Positions 40,436-51,761 of a DNA stretch of 64,000 bases are shown here, in pieces (position 1 is the stretch's first letter; every line of letters begins with the position of its first letter). Source of the stretch: Trichomonas vaginalis G3 (Eukaryota; Parabasalia; Trichomonadida; Trichomonadidae); the NCBI RefSeq assembly GCF_026262505.1, contig NC_067208.1, forward strand, positions 18,919,962 through 18,983,961, given 5' to 3'. The translations under genes and the position numbers were made by a program. The notes beneath the pieces were generated by a model. The model did not search any database and was not told the origin of the DNA. It was given only the letters and a program-made list of their open reading frames with translations.

Positions 40436-41251
40436 ATGACTAGTCAATCTGTTGTTTTAATATCGTTTTAAATTTTTTATGCCAAAATAGTACTCTGGCT
40501 ATCATTGGTAATACGTAAGGTTGCTACTGTTGTAATATTTCGAAAAAATAAAGGTATCAACTTTAATGCAAGATATGATGAGTTGAACATCGAATAATTG
40601 GGTTTTTGTAATATTAACATTCTTTAGTCCCTAGTATATTATTGTTTCATACTAATAATGTGGATCAATTCCGCTTCAATGATCAGATAAAGCAGAAACA
40701 ATACACTCAGGTGCCACTTTTTTTGGTCTAAAAAATGAGTTCCCCCCTTTTGTCAGTCTCAATTTTTAAAAAAGCGGTGAATGTGTCGCGAGCTTGAAGG
40801 CTAAAACGGCAAATACTGAACTTTTTTAAAATTTGATTGGACAAATAAATTATACATTATATCAGCATTCTAAAACAATTAATAAAATCGAGTTTGGAAA
40901 ATCCAAAATTTCAAGAAAAGTGACAAAAAGTGCCAAATTGCCAGTATATGAAATTTTAATGTTACCAGAATTCACATACCATACATAGTCTAATATTCAT
41001 AATATAAATGAATTTTATTGACATCAATAAATTTGAATCATAGAGTTGATAAATATTAATAAGTTAATACTAATATACATACAAATGTGAATCAAGATAT
41101 ATTAAAATTATCGAGTTTTAATTTTTGAGTTTTGAATCTCCCGAATTTCCCATACAAACATATATTAATTTTATAAAATATAGAAATAAAATCAGATTCT
41201 ACAATGCTTTTTGAAATGTGTCCAGGTGTTTGTATATATATATACACGTTT

Positions 41252-41286
41252 ATTTCTATCGGCGCGCGGAGCGCGCCGATAGAAAT
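41252..41286. repeat. Perfect hairpin, 16-bp stem
   Basis: ATTTCTATCGGCGCGC, loop GGA, exact complement. Same family as 40401. Confidence 0.9.
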
Positions 41287-41383
41287 GAATAACAAGGCTG
41301 TCATGCACCAGTGTGTTATAACAGATCGATTTTATTTGAAATTTCATAAATTAATAATTATAATAAATTTGATATTCAGAGAC

Positions 41384-41467
41384 GGCGCTACGCGCCTTTT
41401 AGCATTCTGGGCACTTACGTGCCCAGAATGCAAGCTTGAGAAATTTGAAACTTCGTTTCAAATTTCT
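41384..41467. repeat. Three consecutive perfect hairpins
   Basis: GGCGC-TAC-GCGCC (41384-41396), GCATTCTGGGCAC-TTAC-complement (41402-41431) and AGAAATTTGAAAC-TTC-complement (41439-41467), separated by 5-7 bases. Confidence 0.9.
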
Positions 41468-42650
41468 GCCTTGCAAATATGCAAAAAGAAAGTCAAGAAA
41501 AAAAAATTTTTGAAATTGAGAATAAAAATAATATCGTGATTTTTTGTGATATATGGATTTTTAGAAGATTTTAGAGATTAAAGTCTCAATTTATAAAAAT
41601 TTTTTAAATTGAGAGGAATTTTAATGATATTATTTTATTTGATATTTGAATTTTTTAGATGATTTTAGAGATGTCAGTCTCAATTTAAAAAAATTTACAA
41701 AAAATGATCGTAAAATAATCGTTTTTGTTCAAATCCTTTTCATTTCGGGAAATTGAAGTTAAATATCAAAGAGATGGTCTCTGCATATGTTAAATCAAAT
41801 CATTAAAAAGTGTTTTGATGACTTTTTCTAACCGCAAATTGTCACTTTTTAATGTTTTAAAATTATTATATATCCTATATGCATATAAGATACAAATTAA
41901 TATTAAAACTCCAAAATCGATTTTTGAGAGAATCAAATTTATCACATCTCATCGTTGTTCCGAATTAATATTTTATTTGTAATGTACATATTATCACAAT
42001 TACATTCATCATATTAAAATTCAAAAATAATTTTTGAGTTTCAGATCTCCCTAATTTCCCATATAAATATATGTTTATTTTATTAAAAATAGAATGTCCA
42101 ATTATTGATAAAAATCGATCCGCTTTTCTACCGGTCAAGCTGTATATATATAGAACCCATCCATGTAAACACGCTCCGCTCGGCCGCAAAAGTGACATTG
42201 AGGTTTACATGATGGAAAATAACAGTTCGATTCTCGCGTGTCTCACTTTTTGTAATTTTCCAATAGAAATTAAAAACCTGAATTTTCAAAGATATAATGT
42301 GTTATCATCGGATTATTCACTTTATTAGTAAATAATTTTGACTTTACTCTTATAGTTCCCTTGGAACTCGCCACAACTATGTTTTTTATAAAAATTGAAT
42401 TTGATATTTTTATTGATTTCTTTAAAAATTTAGTAAAATCATTTTCTTTTTATTCAGTTATATATGAATATTGATTTATTAAAAGTTTTTGTTTCTCATA
42501 TTAGAAAAAATATTGTTCAATTTACGTGAAAAAAGGAAAAAGAAGAGGAGAAAGAGAAGAAAAGAAGAAAGAAAGAGAAAAAGGGAAAAAGGAGGGAAAA
42601 GAGGAAAAAATAATAATGAGCATATTTAATATTTGGGCGCATTTGCCGAG

Positions 42651-42697
42651 TGCAGTGGAAAGGATGTCGCCCTTCGGGCTCCACCCTTTCCACTGCA
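42651..42697. repeat. Hairpin with TGCAGTGGAAAGG arms
   Basis: TGCAGTGGAAAGG pairs with CCTTTCCACTGCA, enclosing an inner GCCC-TTCG-GGGC hairpin. Confidence 0.85.
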
Positions 42698-43799
42698 CGA
42701 GGCACGATTTTTTTTTTAAAAATTCGAAAAAGCCACTGGCTGGCACAAAGTATCAAAAATTGTGCCATTTTGCAGAAGCCTATTGTATATTTGCACTTAA
42801 AAAAGATTCATTTTCAAAGGTTGGACAATAGTACTGCATGTTGGTTTTCCAAAAAAAAATTCAAAATCTATTTTTTCAAGTTAAATATCAGATTTTTTAT
42901 CTTCATTTTTATTTTTTCTATTTTTTTTTGGAATTTTCAGATGCGACATATGACAAAATGAGTATGTTAATTTTATTTAATATCGTATTGTATGATCAAT
43001 TATCTGGTTAATATTAAAAAGCATTTTCAATTACAAATATCATTCCGAATAATATGCAATTTTGAAACAAATGTATTGTTTTATGATCATCGATGAGCTA
43101 AACTAGTAAAATACTTTGATAAAAATAGTATAAATCATGTTTTTAGTTTATTTATCTTCATATTAGAAGTTTAAACTCGAAATATTAAATTTGTAGTTGA
43201 CTTATGAGATATCTGAATTGGTTTATGCTAAGTGTAGGATATTGTAAATTTCTATTTACGGCATTGTATTGATATAAGATTCGTTTTATGATATGACTCT
43301 AATCTACTTCTTGCTTTATACCGTTAAATGTCCAGATTTAGGAGATTTTTTTAAAGATAATTCGAGATTTTAATATAATTCAAGATTGTATTAGCCGATT
43401 ATCTCTAAACTAAGTATTCTATCAGCCTATGTATAGTCTGAAACAGGAATTCTAAGCCATAGTTTTGGTTGGAAGTGAGTATCGGTACCACATATCTCCA
43501 ATGGACATGAAAAATGACTTCATAACATTTATTTTCTGTATGAAGTATGACTATAAGATAGTGTATTCCATTTTTACATACTATTCATAAAGTCATCGGC
43601 TGAAATACTGATGATCATATTTGACTCGAATATTTTGAATTGTCAATTGTTCGAACTCAATAGAGTTTGATAAAGAAATTATGTTAATTTCTATTTTTAC
43701 AGATTTTAGATAGGCAAGCTATGTAATTCGATACTTTTGATCATATATCTAATCATTTAATTTATTACAACAAATATCAATAAAAAGATAACAATATCT

Positions 43800-45452
43800 T
43801 CACTTATACTTTCCTAGTTTTAGTAATCTCGATCTCCCATACTTACGTGAAATAAATGCAGCAACAGCGCAGCCGGCTATCATCAAAATCGAAAGACTTC
43901 CAATGACAGCAGCTGCGTTATCTTTAGCCGGATTGTCATCAATTATATCTCCGAGTAACTTTCCATCAAAATTTTGAGTAGATGAAGTTTCTATCTCGCT
44001 TTCTATTATTTCAATTGGTTTTTCAACCTTTACATCATCTGTAACAAGAAGATTATCATCTGGTAGTGCAATATCCAATGAAATTGTTCCATTTCCTTTG
44101 GCGAATATATCATATCCGTAATTTGCTACATTCCTATCGAATTTTGTTGTAGAAATCTCTGTTTTTTCACTTCCTTTAATATATACTGCTCCTCCATTGA
44201 CAGCAGTATTGTTTATGAAATATGTATCCGTCACAGTGAGATGCGTATTGATTGATGACACAGATCCACCGTTTTTCTTTGCGAAATTATGAGAAAAGTT
44301 ACAGTTTTTGATTGTGGCTGAAGAACCATGGAAAGATATTGCAGTTCCGTATTTTCCTCTGTTGCTTGTAAACTCATCAGATTTAACAGTGATCGACGAT
44401 GAAGAAATGTTAACTAGACTGTGAGTTCCGGATAGATTATTCTCTTGAAATACGGAATTGGAAATAACTCCATTGCAATTCTTAAATTCTCCGAATGAAA
44501 AACTGTTAGACTCGTATCGGATGTTTTCAATATTAATTGAAGCAGAGTTAAGATCAATTAACCGACTTCTATTTAATTTTGGAATGACATTGGTAAAGTT
44601 TGACCTCGAAAAGGTTAGAATCTGTAAGTTTAAGCCCATGAAAAATATTGTTGGGTTGAGCGCTGTTACATTTGAAAGATAAATCTTTTTGATTAAGGCA
44701 GAAGCATCAGATGATTTAATAATCGTATCGTTAAAGACTGTGTTAGAGAATTTCATATTACTTAAATGAATAGATGAAAATCTTTGGTCAATAAATGTAT
44801 TGCTGAAATCAATACCATCGTAGTCGATCTTGGTCAATTTTAAGCTGGATTTAAATGAAGTAATAAACGGTTGTATATTGTATACTTCTTTGAAAGCTGT
44901 GCGTGAAATTGATAAGGAATTTCCAACAATATTGATTAAGGAGCCATTTATTTTAAATAAAGTAACGTTTTCTAAGACAACTGAAGATTCAAGTGCGTTA
45001 ATGATGGGATTTTCATCAAATAAATTGAAATTGGTCCGAATCAAATTTACATTTACGAAGGTTACTGATGAAGATGTAGAATCTATCTTTAAATTAACTG
45101 CCCTAAATGTAACATCGCGGATTTCGACAACTTGTGTGGTATTTATTAGATAAATTTCACTTTCATTTCCAACGAATACAGTGTTGCTGCCAATAAATTT
45201 CATTGGAAGTGCGTGGGTAGCATAAAAATCAAGAATTTTGTGTGAATCTTCCATTGTTAAATAATTATCTACGAAAAATAATGTATCTGATTTTTTAACC
45301 TGCTTGAAAGCATTGTCATATGAGCAAATAACATCCTGTGAGCAATATTCAGTTGCAGAACCATTAGTAGCAACTTTAATTAAATTGCTTTGTGCCAAGC
45401 AAGATAGAATGAAAAACATGAAAGAATAAAAAAGGAGCCAAATGTGAATCAT
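43800..45452 (-). CDS. Pmp-type surface protein (beta-helix, one membrane anchor)
   Basis: 550 residues. An N-terminal signal peptide (LLFYSFMFFILSCLAQS), many Asn-rich beta-strand repeats with NxT/S sites, and Pmp-like motifs near residues 370-440 (NCNFSHNFAKKNGGSVSS, NNTAVNGGAVYIKG). A transmembrane helix near residue 520 (AAVIGSLSILMIAGCAVAAF) is followed by a short basic tail. Similar anchored right-handed beta-helix proteins form large Pmp-like families on trichomonads and are suspected adhesins. A TCATA initiator-like motif lies before the ATG. Its upstream DNA is taken over by Polinton copy 2, only about 60 bases away. Confidence 0.8.
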   Translation of the reverse strand: MIHIWLLFYSFMFFILSCLAQSNLIKVATNGSATEYCSQDVICSYDNAFKQVKKSDTLFFVDNYLTMEDSHKILDFYATHALPMKFIGSNTVFVGNESEIYLINTTQVVEIRDVTFRAVNLKIDSTSSSVTFVNVNLIRTNFNLFDENPIINALESSVVLENVTLFKINGSLINIVGNSLSISRTAFKEVYNIQPFITSFKSSLKLTKIDYDGIDFSNTFIDQRFSSIHLSNMKFSNTVFNDTIIKSSDASALIKKIYLSNVTALNPTIFFMGLNLQILTFSRSNFTNVIPKLNRSRLIDLNSASINIENIRYESNSFSFGEFKNCNGVISNSVFQENNLSGTHSLVNISSSSITVKSDEFTSNRGKYGTAISFHGSSATIKNCNFSHNFAKKNGGSVSSINTHLTVTDTYFINNTAVNGGAVYIKGSEKTEISTTKFDRNVANYGYDIFAKGNGTISLDIALPDDNLLVTDDVKVEKPIEIIESEIETSSTQNFDGKLLGDIIDDNPAKDNAAAVIGSLSILMIAGCAVAAFISRKYGRSRLLKLGKYK

Positions 45453-45470
45453 TCATTTAAGAAATTTTTG

Positions 45471-45475
45471 TATGA
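45471..45475 (-). promoter_or_regulatory. Initiator-like motif (TCATA)
   Basis: TCATA on the minus strand about 20 bases before ATG 45452 fits TCAYW. It lies between the gene and the element insertion, so the core start signal was left in place. Confidence 0.5.
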
Positions 45476-45479
45476 GGTT

Positions 45480-45483
<4 letters not shown>

Positions 45484-45512
<29 letters not shown>
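45484..45512. repeat. Poly-A tract at element boundary
   Basis: About 29 A residues directly before the AGGTAGTGGGG terminus of copy 2. Copy 1 also starts after a run of A. Confidence 0.9.
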
Positions 45513-45514
<2 letters not shown>

Positions 45515-45573
45515 TAGTGGGGCTTCCAGGCACTTCGTGCCTTCTAGCCCTGAAGATGTTTAGTATAAATGAA
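45512..45573. repeat. Left terminus of copy 2
   Basis: AGGTAGTGGGGCTTCCAGGC, hairpin GGCAC-TTC-GTGCC, then TCTAGCCCTGAAGATG and TTTAGTATAAATGAAG, as in the subterminal unit of copy 1 but present once. Confidence 0.85.
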
Positions 45574-45574
45574 G

Positions 45575-45660
45575 TCTTAGAGGACAAACATGACTATGAG
45601 TTTTGATATGACAAGATAGAATATGAGAGAGGTCCTATAAACCGGAGAAAGTGTTATATA
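45575..45660 (+). pseudogene. Fragment of adenine methylase 3' end
   Basis: GACAAGATAGAATATGAGAG and GGTCCTATAAACC match the end of the methylase gene of copy 1 (15970-16045). Only this piece remains, joined to the terminus. Confidence 0.8.
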
Positions 45661-45714
45661 AACATCTGTCATATTACTCAGAATATTATACAGAATTCAA
45701 TAAAAATATTTTTT

Positions 45715-46560
45715 AGGTGAAGAGGTGAGATTTCACCTGTTTTTTCACCTCATTTTTCACCTCTTGAATTTTCATGAATTTCATCGTAAAGACTTTGTCA
45801 AGATTTCATCGTAAAGACTTTGTCAAGATTTCATCGTAAAGACTTTGTCAAAACTTCATCGTAAAGACTTTGTCAAAACTTCATCGTAAAGACTTTGTCA
45901 AAACTTCATCGTAAAGACTTTGTCAAGATTTCTTCGTAAAGACTTTGTCAAAACTTCATCGTAATGAGCGTAAATCAGACAAAAATATATTTTAGGGTAG
46001 AAGGGTATATCTACCCCGTTTTCTACCCTCTTTTCTACCCCATATGTACTTACTGAAAAAGTATGTGTTCCATCTGTCATTTTACTCAGAATTTTACACC
46101 AAAAATAATGTTTAGGTGAAGAGGTGAGATTTCACCTGTTTTTTCACCTAATTTTTCACCCTCTTGAATTTTCATGAAATTTACACCAAAAATAATGTTT
46201 AGGTGAAGAGGTGAGATTTCACCTGTTTTTTCACCTAATTTTTCACCCTCTTGAATTTTCATGAAATTTACACCAAAAATATACTACTAGGGTCATTTAC
46301 GAAGAAATCTCAACAAAGTCTTTACGATGAAATCTTGACAAAACATAGACAAGAAAGTTCATGAGAAATTAGATGAAGAAGTTTTGACAAAACATTTACG
46401 ATGAAATCATGAAAATTCATGAGGTGAAAAAAGAGGTGAAAAAAGAGGTGAAATCTCACCTCTTCACCTAAAATATATTTTTGGGTCATTTACACTCATT
46501 TACGAAGAAATCTCAACAAAGTCTTTACGAAGAAATCTCAACAAAGTCTTTACGAAGAAG
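45715..46560. other. Non-coding repeat cluster: word hairpins and 25-bp array D
   Basis: Word hairpins AGGTGA...TCACCT at 45715-45780, 46113-46170, 46200-46262 and 46430-46470, and a GGGTA/TACCC version at 45993-46041. Array D (TTTCATCGTAAAGACTTTGT plus CAAGA, 25 bp) runs from about 45783 to 45965, with reversed pieces at about 46305 and 46500-46560. No gene. Confidence 0.8.
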
Positions 46561-46605
46561 TCACAATAAACATCTGTCAAAAACCGCTTTTTAACTTCAC
46601 TTAAA

Positions 46606-49600
46606 ATGCCACGTAAGCTACGTAAGAATATACGTAAGAGGAAGAGAGCATTGAAACATCCAATAGTAAAACTGACACCACAACAACAGTTGCAACAACA
46701 AATGATGAATGACCCCACTATGTTGCAACAAATGTCAAGCAACCCTATGCTTTTAAACCGAGTTGTTGGTGCACAGAGTGGAGGTTTAAGAGCGGCACTT
46801 TTAGCGAAAATGGCAGGCTATGGTGGAGCTGCAGACGGAACAGCCTATAACCCTCAAAGTCAAATGAATTTGAGTTCACTCAAAAATCAAATAACAGATG
46901 TCAAAAAGTCAAACATAGACATACAGAAGCAAATAAGTGAAAACGAAAAGAAACTAGAATATGACAGACACACAAAGAAACTAAATGAGTTAAACGTAGA
47001 GAAAAAGAAGAAAGAAGAACAACTGAAAGAACTAAGTACAGAGGAATATGCGAAAAAAGTGTCAGAAAAAGCAACAGAAGTAGCAAAAATGGAACAAGAT
47101 GTCATAAATTTGAAAAACCATACTACTCAATATAAAATACTGAAAGATGAAGAGATAAAACAAAAAGCCCTGAAGACATATATGGATAGCGATGAGTATA
47201 AAAAAGAAGTTGAAGCAAATGTAAAGGCAGAAAAACTTTTACAGTTGCAAAACCAAACCGTACAGTATGAAAACTTAGCACAAGAAAGTAAAAATAACGA
47301 CGCGGCTATGCAAAAGGCAATGAAAAGCTCAGAATATATAAAAGCTAACAATGACTGGTTAGATGCCCAAGCCAACGCTAAAGCAGCCCAGCTTATAGGG
47401 TCAATAAGGACAAAAATACAAGCGGATGAAGACAGTTCAAATGAAGCTTTAACAAATGCTGACTTTAAGAACGCCTTCGAAGCTCTTCATAGTAAGGTGA
47501 AACAAGTGAACGACTTCTCATCTGGAAAGAAACTGAAGTCTGAAGGTTTCGACAAAGAGTTAAAAGAAGTAGCACAAAATATGACGAAAATAACAGATGC
47601 AGCAACGAGACAGGCAGTTCAAAGTGCCTATGACGCCGTTAGAGCAACTGTTGTGAAAAGTCAAGAAAAAGAGTTACAACAGACCAAAACAGACCTAGTA
47701 AATGCTTTCTTAAGAACGAAAAGTCAGGTAGGACATTACGCTGCAGATGGAACATATGTGCCAGCTGGTGGAACTTATATACCACCAAACCCTCCAAGAG
47801 AAGCACCTGCACCAGGACTACCTAGAACATTTACATCGTCACATGGACACAGACACAGGCATGCACAACAACCAGCACAACAACCAACAGTTCAAAATCC
47901 AGCACAACAACAACAACCAGCACAGCAACCACCTCCACAACCAGCACAACAACCACAAACAGAGCAAGGACATAAAAGAAGTAGAGAACAAGGAAACCAA
48001 GAATTCTTAAAAATGCTTAAAGAAGAGTGTGGTTTCCAGATACTGTTGACTTTAGTGACAGATATAAAGAAGCTATTGGAAAGTTCAAGGATGGAAATAC
48101 TGACCCGAACCTATTTAGCTTTATGGCTCAGCACCAAAACGGATATAATCTCAAACCTGGAAAATACAAGCTCGCTAAGGGATATGATTTAATAGCATAT
48201 CATCCAAATGACATGGATGAATTTACTCCGAGATATTTGATGTCAGAGCTAAATGACAATTCAACTTTCGTCATGAAACGCGTAAAAAATAGAGACGGAA
48301 CGAAAGAACAAAAGCTTATGAATGCGGATGACGTAGATAGGGAAATTGTTAAAAACGGTCTCGGAATATATGAAATGCCAGCAGATGAGGTACAAGAAAC
48401 TCCACAGGAAGAAATAGTTCAGATACAACCAGACATGGAAGAAATAGTTCAGCAACAACAGCTAGAAGAGCCTGAAGGAAACGAACAAGTCCCTCCTTTG
48501 GAAACTAACCTCACAGAACTAGATGAAGATTTGGAACAGCCGAAAAATCTTGACCCTCAACAAGAGCATGAGGTGAATATGGAATCTTTCCAAGAGTCTA
48601 AGAAAGATTCGGCTGACATAGTAGAAGAATATCGAAAAATGTTTGCCGACATACAAAAGACTCCAACACCAGATGAAAATATTCAGCATAGAATGGAAGT
48701 ACTGAAAAAAAATGTACACAAATACAACAACCCTTTTTACTTACGAGCATTTAACGTTCAATCTTCGGATGAACTCGGTGAAGATAAAAGGTTAAATTTC
48801 AAGAAAACATATAGAAATGAAACATTGTTTAAAGTTCATTCAGAACCTAACCAAGATGGAAACAAACCTACTTTTGTTTCTGCAGACGATGGAACTACAA
48901 TGAGATGGGGTCATAAAGCTAACCCGGATAGGTGGTTCATAAACTTACAACCTCAATTCCAAGAAGTTGTAGACGCAATGGAAGTCAATGGTGAACCAGA
49001 TATAGCTGGTATTTTAAGCGCGGCTTTAATGCCATTGAAAGATATGAAACATGCAGATATTTTGGACCAGTATGAAATGAACATGGCTGATGGAAATATA
49101 ACACCTGACGTTCTAGAACATTTATCTCAAAGAACTACACAGAACCATAGAGATGGTATATTTGGTGAAGAGTTTAGAAAGAAAGTTAGGGAGAGAGAAG
49201 GAAGAGAACCTATTGTACATGACCTTGCAAACGAAAGTTTACAAAATGTCATAAAAACTTACTTTGCAGACAATGAACCGAGAAGGGATGAATATTTAAG
49301 AAAACTCAAATGGACAGTACCAAATGAAATGTTAGTATTGAAAAACATGTTCCTTGACAAAATAAAACCAACTACAGAAATAAATGACGCAAGACTGAAA
49401 GATTGGGTAAAAGCTTTCCCATTCACAAAAGATATAGTTGGTAACATGGAAAGAAAACCAGAATGGCTACAAAAACATATATTTGAAACGAGCATATTCC
49501 ATATGGACAGGCACTGTTTGAAGAGCTTGAACCGGAAACTCAGGAAAGAGTCATGCAAACAATACGCGAAGACTCAAATACAGACTATGACAAACTCTTT

Positions 49601-49798
49601 CTAGGATATAGGTTACCTGAGATGGGCGACCAGAGCCAAAAGGCAAAAAGGACATGGAAAATTTGCAACATACTAGATGAACATAATGCAAAGATGCAAC
49701 AACTTCAAGCAGAGGGCAATGAAGGAAAAAGAAGAGTTAAAAACTCAGTCAGGAAGAAAGTAAAGCATGGTCCACGTGGGTTCTATTATGACATATAA
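46606..49798 (+). pseudogene. Coiled-coil and acidic structural protein region (element part)
   Basis: Begins MPRKLRKNIRKRKRALKHPI, with Q/M-rich, coiled-coil and Pro/His/Gln-rich parts as in copy 1. It then continues into the acidic part (EEIVQQQQLEEPEGNEQVPP) and the conserved block RKPEWLQKHIF, ending with KKVKHGPRGFYYDI. It lies directly upstream of the capsid gene in both elements, so it probably encodes virion components. Looks broken, about three breaks. Confidence 0.6.
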
Positions 49799-49829
49799 AT
49801 CCAACTATTCTATATTTTTACTCATATGA

Positions 49830-51444
49830 AATGTACGCCGCTCAGAATATAACGCCAACAGTTTTGGATGCCATGAATGGAAATGTTTCCGAATGTATAA
49901 CGAATGCGACAATGCCATTAGAAGGTCAGAAATAGTTCCTGGAACTTACGAATATACAACTGCTGTTTCTTATGGAAACGTAGGTGAGTTTGGAGAAGGT
50001 TCTTCAACAACAGTAGATATTGCTTGCGACAGGTTTCATATAATTTCTATTGACAACTCTTTCTTATACGTGGAACAAGACATTGAAATAAAACCTTCTG
50101 CCAAGTTGTCTGACAAGAAAGGTTGCAATGGAATTTTCTATGTCGGATACCAATATGCTCCAGAAGTTTTCATGGGATATAAGATATATTCTAACTCTGA
50201 CTTAGTTCAAACAGTAACATGGGCAAACTATGAATGGTTCGCTTTGAGAAAACTCAGTACAACCACAAGCTAGAGAACAACAGACCATATGCAACTATGA
50301 GAAAATAAGAAGACTTGACCTAACGTCCAGGAGTTTATGAACCTTTCTGGACAAACTGCAGGCAGCAGTAACCAAGTAAAACTGAAAACTTAGAGTTCCT
50401 TTGTCATCTTTCCTCATCTCAGGTTTTAAGATACTTGCCAAACTGGGCAGGAAAATTTCTATCGAACTTACTCCAAGCAAAAATAACTTAGTCATTGCAC
50501 CAACACAAGACCCATTCACTCTTACAGAAGTAGTGGGAACAAATAAAATGTCATTCGCCGACTTTTGCAAAAACAAAGTTGACTTAGACTTTGGTTTCTC
50601 AAACCTCAACACTGAAGTAAACTATTATTTCAATGCTGCTGGAGATGCTTGGGACCCAGTTAAGTTCACATGCGAAAAATTTGAATGCAAGAGAATAGAA
50701 AAGCAGACTTGCAGTCTATATGTTGGACCCAGATATTTCAAATGCTTTAGCTGCCAAATATATTGCAGTTCCACTTATGTTCCTATACACCAAATATCTG
50801 TCAAAGACTTTGCAGGTGAAGTTGGAAACCAAAGTGCTGACCAGGTGCAAGAACAGATATTGCTTTAACAACTGCAATGAAACATGCAGATACTATGTTT
50901 GTACTGTTCAGACGAACTATAAATGACTATTCTTGCTTCTACAACCCTGGTATTAAATACCATATAAACATAGATGGCAAATATTATCCAAGAGAAGAAT
51001 ATTCTACAGTTGAGGATATGAGGTCATACAACTTGACATTAGATGCTATGAACTTTAACAACAACTTCACAACAACCATTAACCCTGAAATGCAAAGTTC
51101 TATTATGCCATATGTGAAAGTATGGACCCCATACAGGAGGTCAAAAAACTCAATATACAAATGGAGAACCGTTTCAAACTTTTGGCTTGGCATTCCATTT
51201 GCTGACTCAGAAGACTTTATGGGTGGTATTTCAACTGTTGGTACTGTACAAATACAATATACTGGTGACAGAGACGGTCCAGATGAATTGAAAGCAAAGA
51301 AGTTTACAAAACCAATAGCACTTTTCACGGAAGATGCTCTTTTGAAGATTCGTTCGATGAAACCTGCTGGGGCTCCTCAGATTGGTATAACGACAGCTTC
51401 CATCGAGCAGATTTGGCAGCAGGTCAGTAAGTTGTTCTTGAACT
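49830..51444 (+). pseudogene. Major capsid protein (element part, broken)
   Basis: Begins MYAAQNITPTVLDAMNGNVS behind an element-type leader (ATATTTTTACTCATATGAA). The conserved beta-rich blocks of copy 1 recur (CDRFHIISIDNSFLYVEQDI, ISIELTPSKNNLVIAPTQDP, MRSYNLTLDAMNFNNNFTTT). The gene looks broken, with about five breaks. Confidence 0.75.
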
Positions 51445-51743
51445 GACTTCTCTCCGTCAAATATTGACAGTACGCCAGTTTTGATATAATATTGTATTAA
51501 AAACTTACCTTTAGAAATATCGGTCAGTTTTGTTGTTATATTTTTGTCAACGTCAAGAACTTTCACCATTTCAGTTATACCAACTTTCTTTGCTTTATGA
51601 AAATATTTTGGTTCAGCAAATATTGCTATTCTATAACATTTTCCATTGTTTGTGTAAAGAACTATTCTATCAATGAACTTGTATTGTTTGTGTGTGTAAA
51701 CTTTGTTTTGCTTCAATTCGAAGAGATACTCAAATACGTCCAT
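51231..51743 (-). CDS. Unrecognised protein antisense to the capsid gene end
   Basis: MDVFEYLFELKQNKVYTHKQ, compact alternating pattern, then KLTDISKGKFLIQYYIKTGV. The 3' part of the frame lies opposite the end of the capsid gene, so its true end may be near 51440 rather than 51231. Starts 18 bases from the divergent gene at 51762. Confidence 0.45.
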   Translation of the reverse strand: MDVFEYLFELKQNKVYTHKQYKFIDRIVLYTNNGKCYRIAIFAEPKYFHKAKKVGITEMVKVLDVDKNITTKLTDISKGKFLIQYYIKTGVLSIFDGEKSVQEQLTDLLPNLLDGSCRYTNLRSPSRFHRTNLQKSIFREKCYWFCKLLCFQFIWTVSVTSILYLYSTNS

Positions 51744-51761
51744 CTTTTTATTCTAAGTAAA
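51744..51761. promoter_or_regulatory. 18-bp divergent intergenic promoter
   Basis: Opposite starts at 51743 and 51762 share 18 bases of A/T-rich sequence (CTTTTTATTCTAAGTAAA type), the same as at 33303 in copy 1. Confidence 0.5.

Larger units (their letters stand above)
40325..43799. other. Host non-coding island with hairpins
   Basis: 3.5 kb of AT-rich DNA without a convincing gene. It holds at least six GC-rich perfect or near-perfect hairpins (listed separately), a purine tract at about 42526-42607, and a fragment of the dispersed repeat seen at 11102 (42730-42790). From 42900 to 43790 I see nothing notable. Confidence 0.6.

Noticed and set aside
42526-42831. 101-codon K/E-rich frame
   Set aside because: A purine tract followed by a hairpin and dispersed repeat; no sign of a gene.
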